NCBI RefSeq assembly: GCF_023897065.1
Contig: NZ_JAMHIV010000010.1
Span: 170,868 to 234,867 of the forward strand
Origin: Crossiella sp. SN42
Lineage (GTDB): Bacteria > Actinomycetota > Actinomycetes > Mycobacteriales > Pseudonocardiaceae
Direction of reading: 5' to 3'
Length of the DNA stretch: 64,000 nucleotides
Under the pieces are notes generated by a model. The model did no database searches. It was not told the origin of the DNA and was given only the letters and a program-made list of their open reading frames with translations. Below are positions 25,237 to 33,307 of this stretch, one piece after another. Made by a program: the position numbers and the translations under genes. Position 1 is the stretch's first letter; every line of letters begins with the position of its first letter.

Positions 25237-25251
25237 AATTCGATTCGAATC
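25237..25251. promoter_or_regulatory. TCGATTCGA element before the beta-helix gene (site B)
   Basis: AATTCGATTCGAATC contains the core TCGATTCGA (25240-25248) and the palindrome GATTCGAATC (25242-25251). Only 12 bases separate the core from ATG 25261, so it overlaps the ribosome site (CCGAGG), and a bound protein would block translation initiation as well as transcription. A further ATTCGACGACG lies just upstream. Confidence 0.55.
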
Positions 25252-25260
25252 CGAGGCCAC

Positions 25261-26439
25261 ATGAGCTACCAGGCAAGGAAATGGCGTGCCCGAACGGTGC
25301 TGGCCGCCGCCGCGGTCACGGCGCTGACCGCGGGCGCGGCAGCCGAACCACCGCGCGCGGCGGCCGAGCCCGCCCCGGGCGTGCTGGCCTGCGGCGACCG
25401 CACGTTCAACGCGGAAGCCGTCCTCAACGGCAGCACCTGGACCGCCCGCAACGGCGGCCGGACCCTGTACACCGGCGGCGACATGCGGGCCGCCGCGCAG
25501 GCCGCGATCAACAGCCTCAGCGCGGGCCGCACCGCCAAACAGTGGGTGCTGGTAAGGGGTTCGGGCACGGTGAGCGCGGGCGCGCGGATCAGCCTGCCCA
25601 GCTTCACCGGCCTCGACGTCTGCGGCACCATCAACGTCACCGGCTCCGGCTCCGGTGACCAGGCGCCGATCTACTCCCGGGGCACCCGTGACATCGAGGT
25701 GCGCTACCTGAAGGTGACCGGCCGCCCGCTGTACGGGATCTTCCTGCGCAACGTGCAGAACGTGGTGCTCGGCCAGATCGACATGCGCCTGTCCAGTGGG
25801 CTGGGCGTGCGCATCGACAACCGGGGTGACACCAGCGTGCGCAGCCGCAACATCCGGATCGACAACGTGTTCGTCTCCGGCGCGGGCAGCCACGCGGTGG
25901 AGACCTACGGCGTGGACGGGCTCACCATCGGCACCGTGACCGCGCGCGACGTCGGCCACTCCGGCTTGCTGCTCAACGACACCATCAACGCCACGGTGTC
26001 CACTGTGGACGCGGAGAACGCGGGAGCGGGCACCGGTTACGCGGCCTTCCGGACGGCCAACCGCAACGGCCGGATCGGCAACGGCTACCCCACCAACATC
26101 CGGGTCGGCACGGTGCGCGCCCGCGGCGGCGGCCGGGGCGTCTTCTGCGTCTCGGAAAGCGGCGGCCTGGTCATCGACCGGCTTGACGTGGCGAACACCG
26201 GCAACAACGCGGTCCTGGTGGAGAACTGCCACAACGTGAACCTGGCCGCGGTCAGCGGCACGGTCTCCGGCGGCGGCGAGATCCGGCTGGCCGCCCGCAG
26301 CGAGTTCGCGAACAACTCCGACATCACCGTGCAGAACCTGCGCGTGAGCAACTCCGCCGTACGCGAAAGCCCGTGCGGCACCAACACCACCTTCCGCAAC
26401 ATCGTCCTGAACAACAGCACCATGAACGTCTGTAGCTAG
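25261..26439 (+). CDS. secreted right-handed beta-helix protein
   Basis: Exported protein of 392 residues; the signal peptide runs to about residue 38 (AAAEPAPG). Regular short beta-helix turns fill most of the chain: IEVRYLKVTG, VQNVVLGQIDMRLS, SRNIRIDNVFVSG, VDGLTIGTVTARDVG, ATVSTVDAENAG, INIRVGTVRARGG-like repeats and VNLAAVSG. Cys pairs near both ends (VLACGDRTF, SPCGTNTTF...MNVCS) suggest disulfide capping. This shape is shared by pectate and rhamnogalacturonan lyases and polygalacturonases, but no catalytic motif of a known family is evident. Start ATG is preceded by the site-B element. Its stop TAG lies in the CTAG target site of a MITE. Confidence 0.75.
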   Translation: MSYQARKWRARTVLAAAAVTALTAGAAAEPPRAAAEPAPGVLACGDRTFNAEAVLNGSTWTARNGGRTLYTGGDMRAAAQAAINSLSAGRTAKQWVLVRGSGTVSAGARISLPSFTGLDVCGTINVTGSGSGDQAPIYSRGTRDIEVRYLKVTGRPLYGIFLRNVQNVVLGQIDMRLSSGLGVRIDNRGDTSVRSRNIRIDNVFVSGAGSHAVETYGVDGLTIGTVTARDVGHSGLLLNDTINATVSTVDAENAGAGTGYAAFRTANRNGRIGNGYPTNIRVGTVRARGGGRGVFCVSESGGLVIDRLDVANTGNNAVLVENCHNVNLAAVSGTVSGGGEIRLAARSEFANNSDITVQNLRVSNSAVRESPCGTNTTFRNIVLNNSTMNVCS

Positions 26440-26597
26440 GCCGTGTCGTCAAAGCCCCGCCCGCGGTAGCCGCGCCGGTTTGGCCGCTGGCGGCACGGCC
26501 GGAACGCCCGAATACGCCCGGTATGAGGGCGTCCCGGCCGCGCCGCCAGCGGCCGAACCGATCACGACTCCCGCAGACGGGGCTTTGACGACACGGC
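26440..26597. mobile_element. MITE-like hairpin element (158 bp)
   Basis: Perfect 19-base terminal inverted repeats, GCCGTGTCGTCAAAGCCCC (26440-26458) and its complement at 26579-26597, are flanked by CTAG on both sides (26436-26439 and 26598-26601), the target duplication typical of IS5-type elements. Inside, 26477-26509 pairs with 26527-26559 with only three mismatches, so almost the whole element can fold into one hairpin. It encodes nothing. Its ends resemble those of the transposase remnants just downstream (GGACACGACC, GGACACCGCC), suggesting the same transposase family moved it. The left CTAG provides the stop codon of the beta-helix gene. Confidence 0.85.
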
Positions 26598-26603
26598 CTA
26601 GGC

Positions 26604-26909
26604 AGGGGACACGGCCTCATCGCGGACAAGGCCTACTCCCAGGTCTGTACCCGCCGGGCATTACGCGAGCGCCGGGTGCGCCTGGTATGTCCTGAGCGCA
26701 CGGACCAGACCGACCGCCGCGCGGCCTTGGGCTCACGCGGCGGTCGGCCACCGGTCTTCGATACCGAGTTCTACAAGCGGCGCAACGTCATCGAGCGCTG
26801 CTTCAACCGGCTAAAGCAGTTCCGTGGCCCGGCCACTCGCTCTGCCAAACGCGCCGCCTACTTCCTGGCTGAGCTGACCATCGCCGCGATCGTGCTCTGG
26901 CTCCGGTAA
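26604..26909 (+). pseudogene. IS5-type transposase remnant, C-terminal third
   Basis: The frame is open from about 26604 to TAA at 26907-26909 and reads GLIADKAYSQ...TRRALRERRV...DTEFYKRRNVIERCFNRLKQFRG...LTIAAIVLWLR. This is the end of an IS5-family DDE transposase: IADKAY holds the second catalytic Asp and the Y-(2)-R-(3)-E signature is in RRNVIERCFNRLK. The N-terminal two thirds are missing; the left boundary abuts the MITE. An inverted-repeat-like end (CCGGACACGACC) follows at about 26917. Confidence 0.85.
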
Positions 26910-26927
26910 CGACTTACCGGACACGAC

Positions 26928-27170
26928 CTAAGCACCAAGATCCATATCGTGGTGGACGGACGCGGTCTGCCGCTGCGCATCCTGATCACACCGGGGCAGG
27001 CCGGGGACAACCCGCAGCTGCTGCCGCTGCTCGATGGCATCCGCGTCGCTCGCCTCGGACCAGGACGACCGCGCGTCCGGCCCGAGGCGGTCATCGCCGA
27101 CAAGGCGTACTCGCACACCTCGGCCAGACAGGCCCTGCGCACTCGCCGCGCCGCGTGGTGTCACTCTTCG
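26928..27170 (+). pseudogene. IS5-type transposase remnant, middle part
   Basis: Open frame LSTKIHIVVDGRGLPLRILITPGQAGDNPQLLPLLDGIRV...VIADKAYSHTSARQALRTRR. It is the central region of an IS5-type transposase with the first catalytic Asp in VVDGRG and the second in VIADKAY. It partly repeats the region at the start of the preceding remnant (IADKAY), so it comes from a second element rather than the same broken gene. Its left edge is fused directly to an IS end; its right edge breaks off just before the dehydrogenase stop codon at 27181. Confidence 0.85.
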
Positions 27171-27180
27171 ACGTGGCGGG

Positions 27181-28242
27181 TCAGAACTCGTTGATGACGA
27201 CTACGCCCTGGGTGTCGTAGGACTTCATGGCCTGGAGCACCTCGCCAGCCTGGGCCAGGGGCACGGTGCGGGATACGATCTTGTCGGGTGCCAACCGCCC
27301 GGATTCGATCATGGTGAGCATGGTGTCGAAGCGCTGTCCCTGCATGCCGAAGGCGCTGAGTACCTCCAGTTCCTTGACCATCATGATGTCGATAGGCAGT
27401 GCGACCGTGCCCCGTTCCGCCCTGGTCGTGTGGCCCATTTGCACATGGCGACCCCGGGTTCGCAGTGAAAGCACGGAGTTGTGGCAGGTGGTGGGGAGGC
27501 CAACCGTGTCGATGGACACCTGCGCGCCGCCCTTGGTGAGGGTCTGCACCGCGTCGACGGGGTCCTCACGCCCCGCGTTCACGGTGTGTACCGCGCCCAG
27601 TTCTCGCGCGGCAGCCAATTTGTCATCGGTGATGTCCACCGCGATCACCTCGGCGCCCACCGCGGTGGCGACCTGCACTGTCGACAGGCCGGTTCCCCCG
27701 CCGGCCCCGTACACCACGACCCATTCCCCGCCACGGACCCGTGCTTGGTCGATGACGCCGTGGAAGGCGGTCATGTACCGACAGGCCAGACTTGCCGAGT
27801 CGACGAAACCGATCGAGTCCGGCAGCCCGACCAGGTTGACATCCGCATGTCGGGCGACCACGAATTCGGCGAAGGCGCCCCAGTAGGAGACGCCGGGAAC
27901 CAGTGTCGCCCCGTCCAGGCAGACGTGTTGGTTGCCGCTGCGGCACATCTCACAGGTTCCCTCGCCCGGGTTCATCGGGAAGACCACCCGGTCACCTTGT
28001 CGCCAGCCGTTGACCTCGGCGCCGACCTCTTCGATCGTGCCGCTGAACTCGTGTCCGAGGACGAACGGCAGCTTGATCTCCGGTCCTCCTGACCAGAAAT
28101 CGCCCGCCCACAGTGCCCAGTCGGTACGGCAGATGCCGTTGGCGCCGACCCTGATGATCACGCCGTCCGGCGGGCACCGCGGGTCGGGTACCTCACGAAC
28201 AACCAGTGGCTTACCGAGCTCCTCTACCACCGCGGCACGCAC
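27181..28242 (-). CDS. zinc-dependent alcohol dehydrogenase (MDR family)
   Basis: Medium-chain dehydrogenase/reductase of 353 residues. Catalytic zinc motifs: Cys in NGICRTDWALW, His in LGHEFSG; a structural-site cysteine group is CEMCRSGNQHVC. The NAD(P)-binding Rossmann loop is VVVYGAGGGTGLSTVQVA. GTG 28242 follows AAAGGGGGA and fits family length; the frame stays open to 28755 across the ArsR gene, which is a shadow. Base composition looks slightly less GC-rich than the neighbours. It is divergent from an ArsR regulator and enclosed by transposase remnants on both sides, so it was probably acquired with them. Substrate unknown. Confidence 0.9.
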   Translation of the reverse strand: MRAAVVEELGKPLVVREVPDPRCPPDGVIIRVGANGICRTDWALWAGDFWSGGPEIKLPFVLGHEFSGTIEEVGAEVNGWRQGDRVVFPMNPGEGTCEMCRSGNQHVCLDGATLVPGVSYWGAFAEFVVARHADVNLVGLPDSIGFVDSASLACRYMTAFHGVIDQARVRGGEWVVVYGAGGGTGLSTVQVATAVGAEVIAVDITDDKLAAARELGAVHTVNAGREDPVDAVQTLTKGGAQVSIDTVGLPTTCHNSVLSLRTRGRHVQMGHTTRAERGTVALPIDIMMVKELEVLSAFGMQGQRFDTMLTMIESGRLAPDKIVSRTVPLAQAGEVLQAMKSYDTQGVVVINEF

Positions 28243-28282
28243 AGCAGGTCCCCCTTTCCCTCCAATGATCCGATAGTACGGA

Positions 28283-28311
28283 TACTTACGTACAGTTCGA
28301 CAGTATGTCAA
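28283..28311 (-). promoter_or_regulatory. promoter of the dehydrogenase gene with possible ArsR site
   Basis: On the minus strand TTGACA (28311-28306), a 17-base spacer and TAAGTA (28288-28283) form a good promoter for the dehydrogenase. The same bases contain inverted ATACT/AGTAT (28282-28286, 28302-28306) and a repeated ACAGT, so a bound ArsR dimer would block this promoter. This is the only AT-rich stretch between the two divergent genes. Confidence 0.5.
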
Positions 28312-28332
28312 CATTCGAGCTATCCTGAGCCG

Positions 28333-28650
28333 GTGATCGCGCCACATCCCGAGCGAGCCCAGATCCGGTTGGCAGATGTGTTGGTGGCCTTGGGAAATCC
28401 GTTGCGGCTGAGCATCATCCGGGTGCTCGCGGACGGCGGTGAGCACTCTTGCGGCTCGATCCTGGACGGCGTGGCCAAGTCGACCCTGACGCATCACTGG
28501 CGGGTCCTGCGGGACGCCGGAGTCATCCGGCAGCGGCCATCTGGCCGGGAGAACCTGCTGTCGCTGCGACGCGACGATCTCGACGCCCGTTATCCCGGGC
28601 TGCTGGATTCCCTGCTCGATGCAGCCAAGCGAGACAGCACGGCCGACTGA
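28333..28650 (+). CDS. ArsR-family HTH regulator
   Basis: Winged-helix regulator of 105 residues: RLADVLVALGNPLRLSIIRVLADGGEHSCGSIL...KSTLTHHWRVLRDAGVIRQRPSGRENLLSLRRDDLDARYPGLLD. The recognition helix is KSTLTHHWRVLRDAG. No CxC metal-binding pair of the arsenic type is present; Cys in EHSCGSIL is alone, so a metal ligand role is doubtful. Start GTG 28333 has only a weak ribosome site. It is divergent from the dehydrogenase and most likely controls it. Confidence 0.88.
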   Translation: MIAPHPERAQIRLADVLVALGNPLRLSIIRVLADGGEHSCGSILDGVAKSTLTHHWRVLRDAGVIRQRPSGRENLLSLRRDDLDARYPGLLDSLLDAAKRDSTAD

Positions 28651-28769
28651 CCGGGAGGCCCACGCCGCAGGCTTCAGTACCACCGCCACGTCTGAACACC
28701 CACCGACACGACGACCGCGATCAGGCCAGAGCCGCACACCGGTGGGCAGAAACACTCATCGCGGCGCGA

Positions 28770-28856
28770 GACCCTCTGGCCACCCGCTACGCCAAACGAG
28801 CCGCCTACTACCAGGCCGGGCTCACCATCGCAGCCATCGTCCGCTGGCTGCGATGA
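28770..28856 (+). pseudogene. IS5-type transposase remnant, last codons
   Basis: The frame ending at TGA 28854-28856 reads ARDPLATRYAKRAAYYQAGLTIAAIVRWLR, the very end of an IS5-family transposase, similar to the end of the remnant at 26604-26909. It is followed by CGGACACCGCCTAG, an IS end. The stretch from 28651 to about 28770 has no recognisable coding content. It marks the right border of the IS scar that began at 26436. Confidence 0.8.
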
Positions 28857-28874
28857 CGACTGACCGGACACCGC

Positions 28875-29246
28875 CTAGCCGCGTTCGGACGCGCTCCGTA
28901 GGACGCAGAACTCGTTGCCCTCGGGGTCGGCGAGGACTACCCAGCCGGTGCTGTCCGGCTGCCGGTGATCGGCGAGGAAGGTGGCGCCGATCGCCAGCAG
29001 CCGGGCCACCTCCTCGTCCCGGGTGGTCTCCGGGCGCAGGCACAGGTGGAGCCGGTTCTTGACCTGTTTGGGCTCGGGCACCTGGTTGAAGTGCAGCACC
29101 GGGCCCTCGGCCAGCATGACCTGGGTCTCCGGCTCGCCCGGCTTGACCTCCGGATGCAGCGGACGGCCGGTCACCCTGCTCCAGAACCGGGCCAGCTCAT
29201 AGGCATCCGCACAGTCGATCGCCACGTTCTGCACCACCGAGACCAT
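28875..29246 (-). CDS. VOC-family (glyoxalase-like) protein
   Basis: Single vicinal-oxygen-chelate domain of 123 residues, MVSVVQNVAIDCADAYELARFWSRVTGRPLHPE...WVVLADPEGNEFCVLRS. The two beta-alpha-beta-beta-beta units are typical of the glyoxalase/bleomycin-resistance superfamily; DPEGNEFCVL is the usual end. Start ATG 29246 is supported by GGAAG; an extension to TTG 29276 is unlikely. It stands alone between the IS scar and the cupin gene, 33 bases beyond the cupin stop. Function unknown. Confidence 0.85.
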   Translation of the reverse strand: MVSVVQNVAIDCADAYELARFWSRVTGRPLHPEVKPGEPETQVMLAEGPVLHFNQVPEPKQVKNRLHLCLRPETTRDEEVARLLAIGATFLADHRQPDSTGWVVLADPEGNEFCVLRSASERG

Positions 29247-29279
29247 GCCCGCCAGCTTCCCTGACGCGCAGGTCAACCG

Positions 29280-30017
29280 CTAGTCGTGCGGCGAGACCCC
29301 GTCGGCCGGGAGGTGCACGTCGAGCCTGCCGCACATGCCGAACCGCTGCGTCTCCCGCGGTGGCAGCGTGCGGATGTCGGCCTCCGCCAGGTGGCCGATG
29401 TCCCCGGCGCGCAGCCTGGCCAGCTGCTCGCCGGTGCGTTCGGCCGCGGCCAGCGCGCCGTCCCGCCAGCGCTGCTCCCAGTCCTCCAGGCGGTCCTGCT
29501 TCAGCCGGAGCGCGGCCTGGTAGAACTCGTCCAGGGCCTCGTGGTCGCCGGACTCGATCCGCCGGCGCAGCACCAGGAAACCCTCGATCGCCAGGTCCCG
29601 TCGCCGCCGGGCCGCGTCCTCGTCGCTGGCGTAGGCGTGGGCGGGGTCGGCCAGCGCGGCGGCCTTGGCGTAGGCCTCCGGGTCGGCCAGGGTGGCGGCG
29701 GGGAAGGTGAACACCGCGTCACCGGCCTCGGGCAGGCCCGCGTTCTGCATGACCACCACGATCCGCAGGTCCGCGTCGTTGACCAGCCGGTGGATCGTGC
29801 CGGGGGTGAACCAGGTGACCGTGCCCGCGCGCAGCGGCAGCTCGGCGAACCCGCGGCGGGTCAGGGTCTGCACCCGGCCCTCGCCGCCGACCACGACGTA
29901 GCACTCCGAACAGGTCAGGTGCACGTGCGGGGAGCCGCCGCACACGCCGTCGGCGGTCGGCCAGTCGTAGACGCGCAACCCGGAGATGCCGGTCGCGCCG
30001 GGGAACGGCATCACCAC
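29280..30017 (-). CDS. cupin-domain protein, end of sugar operon
   Basis: Protein of 245 residues with an N-terminal cupin (PHVHLTCSECYVVVGGEGRVQTL...GTVTWFTPGTIHRLVNDADLRIVVVMQN). Metal-binding His/Glu are recognisable in HVHLTCSECY and TIHRL. A helical C-terminal part (about 110-245) rich in Arg and Glu has no known domain. Starts GTG 30017, GTG 30014 and ATG 30011 are possible; GGAGGAA best fits 30017, which overlaps the DUF6807 stop. It is probably a sugar-acid isomerase or sugar-modifying enzyme working with the Gfo/Idh/MocA and DUF6807 proteins upstream; the reaction is unknown. Confidence 0.75.
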   Translation of the reverse strand: MVMPFPGATGISGLRVYDWPTADGVCGGSPHVHLTCSECYVVVGGEGRVQTLTRRGFAELPLRAGTVTWFTPGTIHRLVNDADLRIVVVMQNAGLPEAGDAVFTFPAATLADPEAYAKAAALADPAHAYASDEDAARRRRDLAIEGFLVLRRRIESGDHEALDEFYQAALRLKQDRLEDWEQRWRDGALAAAERTGEQLARLRAGDIGHLAEADIRTLPPRETQRFGMCGRLDVHLPADGVSPHD

Positions 30018-30901
30018 GGATGTTCCTCCACATAGGACTCCAGCCGGTCCCGGTCCCAGGCGCCGTCGGCCACGACCACCCGGTAGCGCAAGCCCAGCGT
30101 GGCTCCCGGGGCCAGCTCCACCGGGTCGAAGAAGGCGAAGGAGGGGTTGACCGCGGGGAACGGGGCGTTGCGCACGAACCAGTGCGTGGCCTTGTTGTCC
30201 GGGTGGTCCAGGAACAGCAGCGTCGAGCAGCGGTCCACCTCGTCGTGGCGGCCGACGTAGGCCAGCCAGCGCGCGGAGCGGCCCATCATCTCCGGACCGC
30301 CGCCGCCGTCCGCGGCGATGATCTCCCCGTCGGTGAAGGCCCTGGGGCCGCGCCAGAACAGCCCGGTGTACCCGGCCATCGCCCGGCCCTGGGTGGTCGG
30401 GCTGCCCAGCACCAGCGGCTCGCCGCGGGTGTTGGTCAGCGCGGTGGCCACCTCCAGCGTCCAGGCCGCGTCCCCGGCGTCGCGCACCGCCAGCTCGCGC
30501 ACCTCGTCCACCCAGTGCTCGCCTGCCTCGGTGTGCCAGGACAGCCGCTCGGTGAACCCGATCCGCTCCGGGCCGCGCTCGGTGACGACGAGCTGCTCGT
30601 GCCGCATCGAGCCGACGTTGGGCAGGGCCACGTAGTCCTGGCCGTGCACGTAGGTGACCCCGCCCCAGAAGTTCTGCCCGGAGACATCGGTCGCGGTCAT
30701 CGCGATGCCCTTGTGCCAGCGGTGGTCGTGCGGCCGATAGGCGGTCACCACGTCACCGGCCAGGGTGCGCACCGGGTGCAGGTACGGCTTCGGGCCCTCG
30801 AACGGCGGCATGGACGGCCGGAAGACGTACTCGAAGAGCTCTGCCTCGCCCGCGCTGACCGCGAGCCGGTCCTCAGTCAGCCGGGTGATCGCCAGCGTCA
30901 T
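30011..30901 (-). CDS. DUF6807 / PmoA-family protein
   Basis: Protein of 296 residues without signal or membrane helices. It carries the full family pattern PYLHPVRTLAGDVVTAYRPHDHRWHKGIAMTATDVSGQNFWGG, with the His-rich HDHRWHKG that probably binds a metal or sugar, then GYTGLFWRGPRAF and HPDNKATHWFVRNAPFPAVNPSFAFFD. The fold predicted for this family is galactose-mutarotase-like, and members sit in sugar operons with Gfo/Idh/MocA proteins; the name PmoA is historical and misleading. ATG 30901 overlaps the oxidoreductase stop (ATGA); ATG 30907 is the alternative. An intact version of the degenerate protein at 23215. Confidence 0.85.
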   Translation of the reverse strand: MTLAITRLTEDRLAVSAGEAELFEYVFRPSMPPFEGPKPYLHPVRTLAGDVVTAYRPHDHRWHKGIAMTATDVSGQNFWGGVTYVHGQDYVALPNVGSMRHEQLVVTERGPERIGFTERLSWHTEAGEHWVDEVRELAVRDAGDAAWTLEVATALTNTRGEPLVLGSPTTQGRAMAGYTGLFWRGPRAFTDGEIIAADGGGGPEMMGRSARWLAYVGRHDEVDRCSTLLFLDHPDNKATHWFVRNAPFPAVNPSFAFFDPVELAPGATLGLRYRVVVADGAWDRDRLESYVEEHPW

Positions 30902-31980
30902 CGCCATGGCGCGCCGACCCCTTCCATGGTGGTGTAGAACGGGTTGTCCGGACCGATCTCGCCGCGGCGCACGGGCGCCGCGGTGAAGGCCGAGGCGTAC
31001 AACGCCGCGACGAACTCCATGGTGTCCCTGGACTCGGCCAGCGTGACCGGCGGCGGCTCACCCCGGTCCAGCGCGTCGTGGAAGGCCTCGAGCTGGCAGC
31101 CGTGACCGCTGGCCACCGCGGAGCGCTCCCGCTGCCAGCGCGGCAGCACCTCCTCGTGGCCGGGGGCCGGGGTCACCGTCCAGTCCGCGTCGGTATAGCC
31201 GTAGAGGTGCTTGACCTCCACCGTGGCGCGCTCGTAGTCGAAGCGCAGCGCCGAGGTCTGCCGCGGCGAGACCACCGAGTTGACCACCGTGGCCACCGCG
31301 CCGTTGGCGAAGCTGACCAGCGCCAGTGAGACGTCCTCGGTCTGCACGTCGCGGGCCTGCCGGGCGGCCAGCGCGCGCACCTCCTGCCACGGGCCCAGCA
31401 CGGAGAGCAGCAGGTCGAACTGGTGGATGCCGTGGCCCATGGTGGGCCCGCCGCCCTCGGTGTCCCAGGAACCCCGCCAGGGCACCGCGAAGTAGGCGTC
31501 GTCGCGATACCACAGCGTGTCGCAGGTGGCCACCAGCGGCTTGCCCAACTCGCCCGCCGCGGTCATCCGGCGCAGCCGCAGCGCGGCCGGGCCGAACCGG
31601 TGCTGGAACACCGTGGCCACGTGCGCGGTGGAGGCGGCCTCGCCCGCGATCAGCGCGTCCATCTCGGCCAGGGAGAGCGCGGGCGGTTTCTCCACCAGCA
31701 CGGTCACCCCGGCGGCCAGGGCCTCCAGCGCCAGCGGGGTGTGGTGCCGGGGCGGGGTGCACAGGTGCAGCACGTCCACCGACTCCTCGGCCAGCAGCCT
31801 GCCCAGGCTGTCGTAGCTGCGCGGCGCGCCCCACTGGGTGGCGAACTCGCGGGCGCGGGCGGCGTCCACATCGGCCACCGCGACCAGGGTGGCCCGGTCC
31901 CCGGCGGCGTGCAGGGCGGCGGCGTGCGCGGCCGCGATCCCGCCGGTGCCCGCGATCGCGGTGCGGTACTGGCGGCTCAT
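30898..31980 (-). CDS. Gfo/Idh/MocA-family oxidoreductase
   Basis: NAD(P)-dependent sugar oxidoreductase of 360 residues. Rossmann start YRTAIAGTGGIAAAHAAAL; the family EKP motif is LVEKPPALSLAEMDAL with the active-site Lys; the C-terminal domain has TMGHGIHQFDLLLSVLG with the conserved His. ATG 31980 overlaps the binding-protein stop (ATGA), and its own stop overlaps the DUF6807 start. It acts in the cytoplasm on whatever sugar or cyclitol the ABC system imports; redox epimerisation or oxidation is typical of the family. Confidence 0.92.
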   Translation of the reverse strand: MSRQYRTAIAGTGGIAAAHAAALHAAGDRATLVAVADVDAARAREFATQWGAPRSYDSLGRLLAEESVDVLHLCTPPRHHTPLALEALAAGVTVLVEKPPALSLAEMDALIAGEAASTAHVATVFQHRFGPAALRLRRMTAAGELGKPLVATCDTLWYRDDAYFAVPWRGSWDTEGGGPTMGHGIHQFDLLLSVLGPWQEVRALAARQARDVQTEDVSLALVSFANGAVATVVNSVVSPRQTSALRFDYERATVEVKHLYGYTDADWTVTPAPGHEEVLPRWQRERSAVASGHGCQLEAFHDALDRGEPPPVTLAESRDTMEFVAALYASAFTAAPVRRGEIGPDNPFYTTMEGVGAPWR

Positions 31981-33287
31981 CTGGCGGCGTCCACTTCGGA
32001 CTGGAGCTCCTTGATGAACGCGGGCGCGCTCTGCTCGGGGGTGGCCCGGCCGAACAGGATATTCTCGGTGTGCCGCTTGAGGATCGCGTCCAGCGTGCTG
32101 GCCCCGTTGGGGGTGATCCGCGGCGGGTCGCTGACCGGCAGCGCGTCCAGGAACTCCGCGGCGGCCTTGTCGGTCTCGGTCAGTTTGTCCTTGATCACCC
32201 CGCGGATCTTCTGGTTGGCCGGCACCCCGCGTTCGGTGAGCAGGACCTTCGCCGCCTCTTCGTCGTTGGCCAGGAAGTTGACGAACGCGGCCGCCTCGGC
32301 CGGGTGCTTCGAGCGGGCGGAGACCGACCAGAACATCGACGGCTTGTAGTAGGCGGCCGGGGCCTTCAGTCCCGCCTCGCCGGGCAGCCGGAGCAGCTTG
32401 AGCTTGGCGCCGCTGGCCGCGGTCAGCGCGGTCAGCTGGGTGTTCCACCAGGCGCCGAAGGCCGCGGTGCGGGTCGCGGTCGCGGACTGGGGCAGGCCGG
32501 CGGAGGCCTTCTCCACGGTGACCGGCGGCGGGGGTGTGATCCCGGCACGGGACAGGTCGAGCAGGGCGGACCAGTACTCGATGAGCACCTTCGGCGGGAC
32601 GACCACATTGCCCTTGTCGTCGAAGAGCGACGCGCCCGCCTGGCGGGCCCAGATGGTGAGACCGCCGCCGTCGTTGAAGCCCCAGGACTGCACGCCCCAG
32701 GCCTTGCCGCCCGCGGCCTTGGAGATCCGCTCACCGGCTGCGCGCAGGTCCGCCCAGGTCCACTTGGTGTCATCGGGCAGTGGCACGCCGTGCTCGGCCA
32801 GCATGTCGGTGTTGACCACGAAGGAGTACGCGGCCAGCCCGACGGGGAGTCCGTACCGCTTGCCCTCGATCGCGCCGGTGGCCAGCGCCTTGGCGTCGAA
32901 ACCCTCGGTGCTGAGGTGCTTGCCCGCCTCGTTGAGGTCCAGCAGCGCGCCGCGCTCGGCGTAGGAGGACAGGTACTGCTCGTCCATCTGGATGACGTCG
33001 GGCGCGTCGTTGGCGGCCATGGTGGTGGCCAGGCTGTCCCAGTAGCCGTTCCACTCCTTGAACTCACCGCGCACGGTGATGTTCGGGTGCTTGCGCTGGA
33101 ACTGCTCGATGACCTGCTGGGTCCGCTTGTGCCGGTCGTCCGAGCCCCACCAGGTGAAGCGCAGGGTCACCGGATCCTTGGACAGCTCCTGGCTCGCGCC
33201 GCCGCCGCCGGAACAGGCGACGAGCAGGGTCGCGGTCACTAACAGCAGCACCGCCCTGGTGGTGCGGCGCATTGTCCTGATGAGCAT
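31977..33287 (-). CDS. sugar ABC transporter substrate-binding lipoprotein
   Basis: Family 1 solute-binding protein of 436 residues. The signal peptide ends in a lipobox-like LVAC (Cys25) followed by SGGGG, a lipoprotein linker. Early strand VTLRFTWWGSDDRHKRTQQVIEQFQRKHP and DAPDVIQMDEQYLSSYAERGALLDL are characteristic. It is third in the operon, after both permeases, an order different from the xylan and alpha-xylosidase operons. GGAAAGGA precedes the start; a second ATG at 33272 is possible. The ligand is unknown; downstream Gfo/Idh, DUF6807 and cupin genes suggest a modified or acidic sugar. Confidence 0.9.
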   Translation of the reverse strand: MLIRTMRRTTRAVLLLVTATLLVACSGGGGASQELSKDPVTLRFTWWGSDDRHKRTQQVIEQFQRKHPNITVRGEFKEWNGYWDSLATTMAANDAPDVIQMDEQYLSSYAERGALLDLNEAGKHLSTEGFDAKALATGAIEGKRYGLPVGLAAYSFVVNTDMLAEHGVPLPDDTKWTWADLRAAGERISKAAGGKAWGVQSWGFNDGGGLTIWARQAGASLFDDKGNVVVPPKVLIEYWSALLDLSRAGITPPPPVTVEKASAGLPQSATATRTAAFGAWWNTQLTALTAASGAKLKLLRLPGEAGLKAPAAYYKPSMFWSVSARSKHPAEAAAFVNFLANDEEAAKVLLTERGVPANQKIRGVIKDKLTETDKAAAEFLDALPVSDPPRITPNGASTLDAILKRHTENILFGRATPEQSAPAFIKELQSEVDAAR

Positions 33288-33307
33288 GGCGGATAGGTCC
33301 TTTCCGG

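Noticed and set aside
26440..26597. The long hairpin as a structured RNA or riboswitch
   Set aside because: Perfect terminal repeats with CTAG duplications and neighbouring IS remnants make a MITE the simpler explanation.
28243..28755. N-terminal extension of the alcohol dehydrogenase across the ArsR gene
   Set aside because: GTG 28242 has a ribosome site, the -35/-10 lie upstream of it and ArsR is clearly coded on the other strand.
31119..31132. CGGAGCGCTCCCG, similar to a CebR box
   Set aside because: Imperfect and inside the Gfo/Idh/MocA coding sequence, not near a start; likely chance in GC-rich codons.
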